Source: a bacterium | Lineage (GTDB): Bacteria; Patescibacteriota; Minisyncoccia; Minisyncoccales; JANBVM01 | Reading direction: 5' to 3' | Length of the DNA: 7,191 nt | Assembly: GCA_030591065.1 (NCBI GenBank) | Contig: JAUVBU010000023.1 | Coordinates: 1 to 7,191, forward strand | Shown: positions 1 to 5,143 of the stretch, piece after piece | How positions within the stretch are numbered: position 1 is the stretch's first letter | How the letters are laid out: each line of letters begins with the position of its first letter | The notes under the pieces: generated by a model | What the model saw: the letters and a program-made list of their open reading frames with translations, nothing else | What the model was told of the DNA's origin: nothing | The model's database searches: none | Made by a program: the position numbers and the translations under genes

Positions 1-441
1 CCCAGAAATATTAGCAGATGTTTGAGCTAAGGGACAATCTATTCTTTTTAATAAAATGTTTAAAAACTGGTAATTAGGAATCCTTAAACCAATCTGATAA
101 TTTTTACCGAAAATACCCTTTGGCATCTTCTTACTTTTTGCTTTTAAAATTACCGTTACTTTTCCCGGCCAAACTTCTTTTAAGGTTTTTTCTTGTTTTG
201 AATTAAGAATAGCCAAAGATTTTGCCATTTTTAAGTTTTTAACAAAAATAGGAAGAGGTTTTTTAATATCTCTTTTTTTAATTTTAAAAATCTTTTTAAT
301 CGCAACCTCGCTATTAGCGTCGGCTATTAATCCATAAACAGTATCTGTAGGACAAAGAATAACTCCGTGGCTCTTAATAACATTTACAGCTTTAACTAAA
401 ACACTTTCTAAGTTTTTAGAGAACACTTTTAGTGTTTGCAT
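1..441 (-). CDS. tsaC: Threonylcarbamoyl-AMP synthase, TsaC/Sua5 (YrdC) family, C-terminus cut by window edge
   Basis: The first 147 codons are present; the 3' end lies beyond base 1. The protein belongs to the YrdC/Sua5 family, cytoplasmic enzymes that make threonylcarbamoyl-AMP from threonine, bicarbonate and ATP for the t6A37 modification of ANN-decoding tRNAs. Visible family marks are PTDTVYGL (31-38), the basic stretch KIKKRDIKKPLPIFV (53-67), WPGKVTVIL (91-99), LRIPN (119-123) and AQTSANISG (139-147), in the usual order. The start ATG (439-441) gives the short N-terminus normal for the family. It overlaps the end of the upstream nucleotidyltransferase gene by 13 bases, so the two are very likely cotranscribed and perhaps translationally coupled. 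No Shine-Dalgarno sequence precedes it. Whether it is the short TsaC form or the longer Sua5 form with an extra C-terminal domain cannot be told here. Family call is firm; the symbol is by homology. Confidence 0.9.
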   Translation of the reverse strand, partial: MQTLKVFSKNLESVLVKAVNVIKSHGVILCPTDTVYGLIADANSEVAIKKIFKIKKRDIKKPLPIFVKNLKMAKSLAILNSKQEKTLKEVWPGKVTVILKAKSKKMPKGIFGKNYQIGLRIPNYQFLNILLKRIDCPLAQTSANISG

Positions 442-1145
442 TTTTTTAAAAAAGAAGACACCCGTAGAATATCTGCCGGGTTACCAAAATCTAACCAAAA
501 ACTTTGGATTTCTTTTACCTTTACTTTTTTCTCACTAGCAAGAAGGTTGATAGCATCTGTAAGCTCATACTCTCCTCTTTGAGAAAGTTTAATCTTATTA
601 ATCTTATCAAAAATACTTGGGGTGAATTTATACAAGCCTGTATTAATTAGGTTCGTAATGTGTTTTTTGGGTTTTTCAATTATTTCTTCTAAAAAACCAT
701 CTTTTAGTTTCAAGGCTCCGTATTTTTCGGGCTTTTTATGAAAAAATCCCGCAATATAATTGTATTGATCTTCTAGGTTTAAAGACTTAAGGTCTTCGAC
801 AGAATATAAGTTGTCTCCGTAAACTGTTAGAAAGTTCTCGTTACCGACAACGTCTTTAACGCACTTTAAAGCGCAGGCAGTTCCATATTCTTGTTTTCCT
901 AAGACCTCAAACTGATCAATAACTTTTACGTTATATTTATATTTTTTTAAAAATTCCTCAATTTTTTCTTTTCTATACCCAACAACCAAAATCAATTCCT
1001 TATATCCAGCCTCCAAAAGATTATCCAAAAGATAGGTTATAAACGGAGCACCAAGAACATTAATAAGATGTTTTGATTTATTTTTGGTCAAGTGAAGCAT
1101 TCGCGTTCCACGACCAGCAGCAGCAATTACAACTTTTTTAATCAT
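429..1145 (-). CDS. Single-domain sugar-1-phosphate nucleotidyltransferase
   Basis: A 238-residue protein of the NTP_transferase (GT-A-like Rossmann) family, which joins a sugar-1-phosphate to an NTP to give an NDP-sugar and pyrophosphate. Seen: the nucleotide-binding loop AAAGRGTRM (8-16), a Lys in KSKHLINV (23-30) at the place of the usual KPKxLxPV lysine, QEYGTACAL (85-93), the metal-binding YGDNLY (109-114), EKP (157-159), NTGLY (168-172), GEYELTDAIN (191-200) and WLDFGNPADIL (217-227). Both prolines of the usual lysine motif are replaced (Ser24, Asn29). The protein stops after the catalytic domain: no left-handed beta-helix acetyltransferase domain of GlmU follows. Start ATG at 1143-1145 lies just before the first beta strand and has an AT-rich leader with no Shine-Dalgarno. 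It is the first gene of a leftward pair with tsaC. Substrate is unknown; UDP-GlcNAc, UDP-Glc and dTDP-Glc synthesis are all possible. Confidence 0.88.
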   Translation of the reverse strand: MIKKVVIAAAGRGTRMLHLTKNKSKHLINVLGAPFITYLLDNLLEAGYKELILVVGYRKEKIEEFLKKYKYNVKVIDQFEVLGKQEYGTACALKCVKDVVGNENFLTVYGDNLYSVEDLKSLNLEDQYNYIAGFFHKKPEKYGALKLKDGFLEEIIEKPKKHITNLINTGLYKFTPSIFDKINKIKLSQRGEYELTDAINLLASEKKVKVKEIQSFWLDFGNPADILRVSSFLKKCKH

Positions 1146-1239
1146 AATTAAAAAAATGACTATGAAGCCTTTTATATTAGAAGATAATCTTTCAGTTATT
1201 ATACATTATTTTTATACCCGAAAGTTTCTTACTTTAATT

Positions 1240-1267
1240 TTTATACCTTAAAATAAGGTCAAGTCAA
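1240..1267 (-). promoter_or_regulatory. Candidate sigma70-type promoter for the nucleotidyltransferase-tsaC pair
   Basis: Read on the minus strand, TTGACT (1267-1262) and TATAAA (1245-1240) are separated by 16 bases, each one mismatch from consensus. Transcription would start near 1233, giving a leader of about 88 nt. The region is AT-rich and also offers TATAAA at 1216-1211, TATAAT at 1203-1198 and TATAAA at 1176-1171, but those lack a convincing -35 box, so the exact start is uncertain. Confidence 0.45.
1245..1259. promoter_or_regulatory. 15-bp perfect dyad inside the leftward promoter, possible operator
   Basis: ACCTTA, three A's, then TAAGGT form a perfect 6-bp inverted repeat. It fills most of the spacer between the candidate -35 and -10 boxes of the leftward promoter and shares one base with the -10 box. 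That position would suit a repressor site; in AT-rich DNA chance is also possible. No second copy was noticed in the window. Confidence 0.3.
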
Positions 1268-1289
1268 GGAAAATAAAAAAATTTAAAAG

Positions 1290-1318
1290 TTGCCAAAAAA
1301 CAAAGTTTAATTTATAAT
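1290..1318 (+). promoter_or_regulatory. Strong sigma70-type promoter of murA, predicting a near-leaderless mRNA
   Basis: TTGCCA (1290-1295, 5 of 6 matches to TTGACA) is followed after exactly 17 bases by a perfect TATAAT (1313-1318). The murA ATG begins at 1328, with only nine bases after the -10 box. Transcription starting the usual 6-8 bases downstream would give a 5' leader of about 0-3 nt, with no room for a ribosome binding site. The boxes and spacing are seen directly; the start point is inferred. Confidence 0.72.
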
Positions 1319-1327
1319 AAAAAAACT

Positions 1328-2587
1328 ATGGCTAAGAAATTTATTATTAAAGGAGGAAAAACTTTAAAAGGTACAGTTAATATTTCTGGATACAAAAATT
1401 CAGCAGGAGCAATCTTAGCTGCTTCTTTACTTTCTGAAAAAACATCTATTATTGATAATCTACCTATTTGTTCAGATGTTTCAAACATGATTAAAATTTT
1501 AGAGCAAATGGGAGCTAAAATTAAATACTTAAATCCTAATAAAGTTGAAATAAACCCAGCAAACATCGATCCTTCAAAAATTTCAACTGAAACTTTTGAA
1601 AAAATGAGAGTTTCGGTTTTATTAATAGGTCCTCTTTTAGCTAGATTTAAAAAATTTAAAGTTCCCCATCCAGGAGGAGACAAAATAGGACTAAGGCCAA
1701 TTATTGCTCACTTGGAAGCTTTAAAAAATTTTGGAGTGAAAGTTAAAGAAGAAAACGATTTCTACTCTTTTGAAGCTCCAAAAGAAATGAGAGGTAAAAA
1801 TATTATTTTAAAAGAATTTTCTGTTACAGCAACCGAAAATATTATGATGTTAGCCTCTAGGGTTAAAGGAAAAACAAGAATAGAAATTGCTGCTTGTGAA
1901 CCACAGGTTCAAGATCTCGGAAATTATTTAAAAAAAATGGGGTTAAATATAAAAGGAATCGGAACTCATACTATTGAGATAGTTGGAAAAAGCAAACTAC
2001 AAGGAACTACTTTCAAAATTTGCCCAGACCCACTTGAGGCTGGAACATTTCTTTTAGCTTTTGCCTTAACAGGAGGAGAAGGAGAAATAAAGAACGTAAA
2101 TCCAGAGCATTTATCTTTTTTCTTAGAAAAAATGAGAGACATGGGAATTAATATGGAAGTTAAGAAAAATAAGATTTTTGTTAAAAAATCAGATGTTCTT
2201 AAGGCAACAAAGATTCAAATCCTTCCTTATCCTGGATTTCCAACAGACTTACAACCCCAAACTTCAATTTTATTAACTCAAACTAAGGGAAAATCTTTAG
2301 TTCATGACCCTCTTTACGAAAGTAGGTTTAATCATCTAGCTGAACTAAGAAAAATGGGAGCTGATATCGAAATTACTGACCCACACCGAGCCTTAATTTT
2401 TGGAAAAACAAAATTAATCGGAAAAAAAATAAGCGCCCCAGACATTAGGTCTGGAGCGGCATTAATACTAGCTGGATTGATCGCCAAGGGTTATACCCAA
2501 ATTGAAAACGTTTATCAGATTGATAGAGGATACGAAAAGTTTGATGAAAAATTAAGAAAACTAGGAGCGGACATTCAAAGAGTTTAA
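1328..2587 (+). CDS. murA: UDP-N-acetylglucosamine 1-carboxyvinyltransferase (MurA) with Asp in place of the active-site loop Cys
   Basis: A complete 419-residue MurA, the same length as the E. coli enzyme. It transfers enolpyruvate from PEP to UDP-GlcNAc in the cytoplasm, the committed step of peptidoglycan synthesis. Conserved residues are in order at a constant small offset from E. coli: Lys23-Asn24 (Lys22-Asn23), Arg94 (Arg91), Arg123 (Arg120), Asp307 in YPGFPTD (Asp305), Arg333, Asp372/Arg374 and Arg400 in IDRGYEK (Arg397). The mobile loop reads HPGGDKIG (114-121), so Asp118 stands where most bacteria have the catalytic Cys115 that fosfomycin alkylates. The start ATG at 1328 fits the family N-terminus (FIIKGGKTLKG at 5-15) and has no Shine-Dalgarno; the promoter implies an almost leaderless transcript. 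The gene stands alone on the plus strand, divergent from the nucleotidyltransferase and convergent with the oxidoreductase beta gene, whose stop lies 2 bases away. Confidence 0.97.
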   Translation: MAKKFIIKGGKTLKGTVNISGYKNSAGAILAASLLSEKTSIIDNLPICSDVSNMIKILEQMGAKIKYLNPNKVEINPANIDPSKISTETFEKMRVSVLLIGPLLARFKKFKVPHPGGDKIGLRPIIAHLEALKNFGVKVKEENDFYSFEAPKEMRGKNIILKEFSVTATENIMMLASRVKGKTRIEIAACEPQVQDLGNYLKKMGLNIKGIGTHTIEIVGKSKLQGTTFKICPDPLEAGTFLLAFALTGGEGEIKNVNPEHLSFFLEKMRDMGINMEVKKNKIFVKKSDVLKATKIQILPYPGFPTDLQPQTSILLTQTKGKSLVHDPLYESRFNHLAELRKMGADIEITDPHRALIFGKTKLIGKKISAPDIRSGAALILAGLIAKGYTQIENVYQIDRGYEKFDEKLRKLGADIQRV

Positions 2588-2604
2588 GTTTATTTAAACT
2601 CTTT
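2577..2604. terminator. Bidirectional hairpin terminator shared by murA and the oxidoreductase operon
   Basis: AAAGAGTTTAA (2577-2587), a 6-base loop, and TTAAACTCTTT (2594-2604) form a perfect 11-bp inverted repeat. Both stop codons lie inside it: TAA of murA ends the left arm (2585-2587), and the beta-subunit stop (2592-2590 on the minus strand) lies in the loop. The arms end in a run of T on the 3' side in both directions (CTCTTT), followed by TTAATT-type sequence on the plus strand only. The stem is AT-rich and the U-tract is partly within it, so efficiency is uncertain, but position and perfection fit a terminator for both convergent units. Confidence 0.75.
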
Positions 2605-3459
2605 AATTAGTTCTGAATTTTTAATTTTTCTTTCCACTTTATACCAAGGCTTTTTAAGCTGAGGCCACTTTTCTTGAAAGGTGGGCTTTTTTATTTGGTA
2701 GAAAATACCAAGAGGAATTTTGGCTTTTTCTTCCATAGAATAATTCCATTCTAAGCTCTTTTTAAGAGCTAAGTCAATATTATCAGCTTTGTAATTTTTA
2801 TCTAATTTATAAACACGATCTTTAACATAAGAGGTGAAATTATTAAAGGTTAAGCAGGGTTGTAGTATATCAATAAAGGAAAATCCCTTATGTAATACCG
2901 CTTTTTTAATAAGACCCTTTAAATGGCTTACCTCTGAAGTATAACCTCTAGCTACAAAAGTAGCTCCATTAACAAGAGCTAAAGCTATCGGATTTAAAAC
3001 CTGATCTTTTACTCCCAATGGAGTAGAACGACCCACAAAACCTTTTTCTGAGGTAGGTGTAGCTTGACCAGTTGTCAGAGCAAATGTTTTATTATTATGA
3101 ACCAACATGGTCATATCCACGTTATAGCGACAGTTGTGAACAAAATGAGAAATGCCTTCAGCATAAGTATCTCCATCTCCTCCAAAACCTACAACCGTTA
3201 AGTCGGGATTTCCCGCCTTCATTCCAAAACAAAGAGGTATGGTTCTACCATGAAGCCCATAAAAGGCGTTCACGTCTAGGTAGTCATAAATTTTAGCATG
3301 ACATCCAATTCCACAAGATATAGCAATGTTTTTTGCCTTAACTTTTTTTTCGTTGACTAAGTCAGCCATAGCCATCTTAAAGGCTTGTAAGATTGCAAAG
3401 TTAGGACAACCAGGACACCATGTATTTTCTTCTTTTGTATTAAAGTCTTGAGGTTTCAT
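2590..3459 (-). CDS. 2-oxoacid:ferredoxin oxidoreductase, beta subunit (TPP and 4Fe-4S)
   Basis: A complete 289-residue beta subunit of the two-subunit 2-oxoacid:acceptor oxidoreductases (KorB/OorB/PorB-like). With the alpha partner it oxidatively decarboxylates a 2-oxoacid to acyl-CoA and passes electrons through one 4Fe-4S cluster to ferredoxin. Cluster ligands are visible as WCPGC (Cys15, Cys18), GIGC (Cys53) and Cys202 in ILQPCLTFN. The TPP/Mg motif is GFGGDGD (91-97) with Asn122-Asn123 downstream. LHGR (69-72), KAGNPDL (81-87) and GQATPTS (131-137) are family marks. No extra ferredoxin domain is fused. Start ATG (3457-3459) lies 6 bases after the alpha-subunit stop, so the two are cotranscribed; the leader is pure A/T without a Shine-Dalgarno. 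It is the last gene of its operon. Substrate (2-oxoglutarate, pyruvate or another 2-oxoacid) is not decided by these motifs, so no symbol is given. Confidence 0.94.
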   Translation of the reverse strand: MKPQDFNTKEENTWCPGCPNFAILQAFKMAMADLVNEKKVKAKNIAISCGIGCHAKIYDYLDVNAFYGLHGRTIPLCFGMKAGNPDLTVVGFGGDGDTYAEGISHFVHNCRYNVDMTMLVHNNKTFALTTGQATPTSEKGFVGRSTPLGVKDQVLNPIALALVNGATFVARGYTSEVSHLKGLIKKAVLHKGFSFIDILQPCLTFNNFTSYVKDRVYKLDKNYKADNIDLALKKSLEWNYSMEEKAKIPLGIFYQIKKPTFQEKWPQLKKPWYKVERKIKNSELIKEFK

Positions 3460-3465
3460 AATATT

Positions 3466-5103
3466 TTATTTTTTAATCTTTTTAATTATGTCTTCCGGAC
3501 TAAAAGGCCTACCATCATACTTTAATATTTTTTCCTTTATTATAATTCCTGTTTTTTCCGCAATAATATCAGCTAACAATCCCGTAGAACTATTTTCGAC
3601 CAAAATTACTTTTTTAGATTTTTTAATCTCTCTTTCCACTGCTTTTTTAGGAAAAGGAGAAATATAAGAAACTTGTAAAAACCTATAATCTTTTAATTCG
3701 GATAAGCTATCAAGAATAGCTCCCTTTGTTGAGCCCCAACCAATAAGTAAATTCTTTCCTTTACCGTAAACAGAAATTGGTTTTAATGTCTTTACTTCTT
3801 TCTCAATATTTTTTTCTTTTCGGATTCTTTTATCAACCATTTTAACTGTTTTTCCAGCATCTTCTATTGTATATCCATACTCATCGTGCTCGTAACTTGT
3901 AGCTCTAAGTTTCGGCCCTTGACCTGGAACAGCTCTAGGAGAAAGCCCGCTCTTGGTAATTTTGTATCTTTTATAGTCCTTAGTAGGGTTTTCCACTAAA
4001 AATCTTTTATTACTTATTGAAGAAATTTTTAATTCACTAGAACTATAATCACTTTCAGCTACATGTTTATCTCCCACAATAATTACTGGTACTTGATGTT
4101 TTGCTGCAAGATAAAAAGCTTCTTGTGTTCTGGTAATAGATTCTTGGGCATCTCCAGGAGCTACTATAATTTTTGTGAATTCTCCGTGTCCAGCATTCAC
4201 CGCAAACTTCAAATCGCTTTGAGCAGTATACGTAGGAACACCGGTTGCTGGTCCTGTTCTTTGAGCTAAATATATTACAATGGGTAATTCTGCCACCCCA
4301 GCTAAACTAATTGCTTCTGACATTAAGGCTAGGCCTCCACCAGAGGTTCCTACCATTGTCTTGGCTCCAGTAAAAGAAGAGGCTAGAGCTGCGTTAATAA
4401 CCGCAATTTCATTTTCTACTTGTAATACTAAATTGTTATGCTTTAACTGTTTTCCAGCTAAAAAGTGTAAGACTGGTGTAGCTGGAGTCATAGGGTAAGC
4501 AATATAAACATCTAATCCAGAAGCTAAAGCTCCTACTCCTATAGCACTACTTCCAGAAATAAAGTATTTTCCGGAACCCTTCTTTTTAAAGTTTTCTTTT
4601 TTCTCAGCTAAGCCATACCCTATTTCTATTGCTTTTATTATTAACGCTTTCTTCTTTCCTTTAAATACCTTTTTAGCTTCTACTAAAAGAGTCTTTTTAT
4701 CAATTCCAAAATATTTAGCAAGCCATCCTATCATAATATCGTTTTCAATAATTTGAGGAGCGTCTAATTTACTTAGTATAGACTTAACGTTAATCGATAT
4801 TAATTTTTTTGCTTTAAGAGATTCTGCTCCCAAAACAAAACCTTGTTTTTTTAAATCTTTTTTATGTAGATCTATTGTCTTCTGATCAAAAGCCAGAATT
4901 ACATCATATTTATTTTTGTGCGAAAAAACTGGTTTATCAGAAATTCTCAAGACATTAAAATTGTGTCCTCCCCTTATTAGAGAGGGATAATCTCGGTAAT
5001 TGAAAACATAGTAACCTAAAGAACAAAATAGTTTACCAACAAAATGAGAGGTAACTGCTGTTCCTCGGCCTGCTTTTCCACCGATTAAAATTGTTTTTTC
5101 CAT
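3466..5103 (-). CDS. 2-oxoacid:acceptor oxidoreductase, fused gamma-alpha subunit
   Basis: A complete 545-residue subunit carrying the gamma and alpha parts in one chain, the arrangement of two-subunit KorA-like enzymes. Residues about 1-165 are the gamma domain (GGKAGRGT at 8-15, RGGHNFNV at 44-51). From about 178 the pyrimidine-binding alpha domain begins, with YPMTPATP (203-210), VENEIAVINAAL (229-240), TSGGGLALMSEA (253-264), RTGPATGVPTYTAQSDL (282-298) and VGDKHVAESD (343-352). GLSPRAVPG (386-394) and a C-terminal transketolase-like domain (about 448-545, with LIGWGSTKG and VENSSTGLL) follow. The catalytic partner is the beta subunit 6 bases downstream. It follows glmS by 40 bases, so may be cotranscribed with it, but an extended -10-like element just upstream could also drive it. 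Start ATG (5101-5103) abuts the first strand of the gamma domain and has no Shine-Dalgarno. The 2-oxoacid used is not known. Confidence 0.94.
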   Translation of the reverse strand: MEKTILIGGKAGRGTAVTSHFVGKLFCSLGYYVFNYRDYPSLIRGGHNFNVLRISDKPVFSHKNKYDVILAFDQKTIDLHKKDLKKQGFVLGAESLKAKKLISINVKSILSKLDAPQIIENDIMIGWLAKYFGIDKKTLLVEAKKVFKGKKKALIIKAIEIGYGLAEKKENFKKKGSGKYFISGSSAIGVGALASGLDVYIAYPMTPATPVLHFLAGKQLKHNNLVLQVENEIAVINAALASSFTGAKTMVGTSGGGLALMSEAISLAGVAELPIVIYLAQRTGPATGVPTYTAQSDLKFAVNAGHGEFTKIIVAPGDAQESITRTQEAFYLAAKHQVPVIIVGDKHVAESDYSSSELKISSISNKRFLVENPTKDYKRYKITKSGLSPRAVPGQGPKLRATSYEHDEYGYTIEDAGKTVKMVDKRIRKEKNIEKEVKTLKPISVYGKGKNLLIGWGSTKGAILDSLSELKDYRFLQVSYISPFPKKAVEREIKKSKKVILVENSSTGLLADIIAEKTGIIIKEKILKYDGRPFSPEDIIKKIKK

Positions 5104-5109
5104 AATGGT

Positions 5110-5118
5110 ATTCTATCA
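5110..5118 (-). promoter_or_regulatory. Possible extended -10 element ahead of the gamma-alpha subunit gene
   Basis: On the minus strand TGATAGAAT (5118-5110) matches the extended -10 pattern TGnTATAAT with one mismatch. The gene's ATG begins 6 bases downstream, so a start at the usual distance would fall on or next to the ATG, as at murA. There is no good -35 box at 16-18 bases, so this is a weak call. Confidence 0.25.
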
Positions 5119-5143
5119 GTTTTATTAAAAAGATTAAAACTAA

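Noticed and set aside
1350..1356. AGGAGG string near the murA start, and another at about 1672-1677
   Set aside because: They encode conserved Gly-Gly residues, and no in-frame start codon that would suit the family follows.
1312..1683. Minus-strand 123-codon open frame antisense to murA
   Set aside because: It lies inside murA, which has complete family conservation; the product resembles no family and the frame is a by-product of AT-rich coding sequence.
3072..3296. Plus-strand short open frame across the beta-subunit gene, with similar ones at 4063-4269, 4280-4498 and 6560-6778
   Set aside because: All lie opposite well-conserved genes, have no promoter or start context, and give unrecognisable products.
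5118..5141. 7-bp inverted repeat AGTTTTA / TAAAACT between glmS and the gamma-alpha gene as a terminator
   Set aside because: The stem is almost all A/T with a 10-base loop and no following T-run in the transcribed direction, so it is probably chance in AT-rich DNA.
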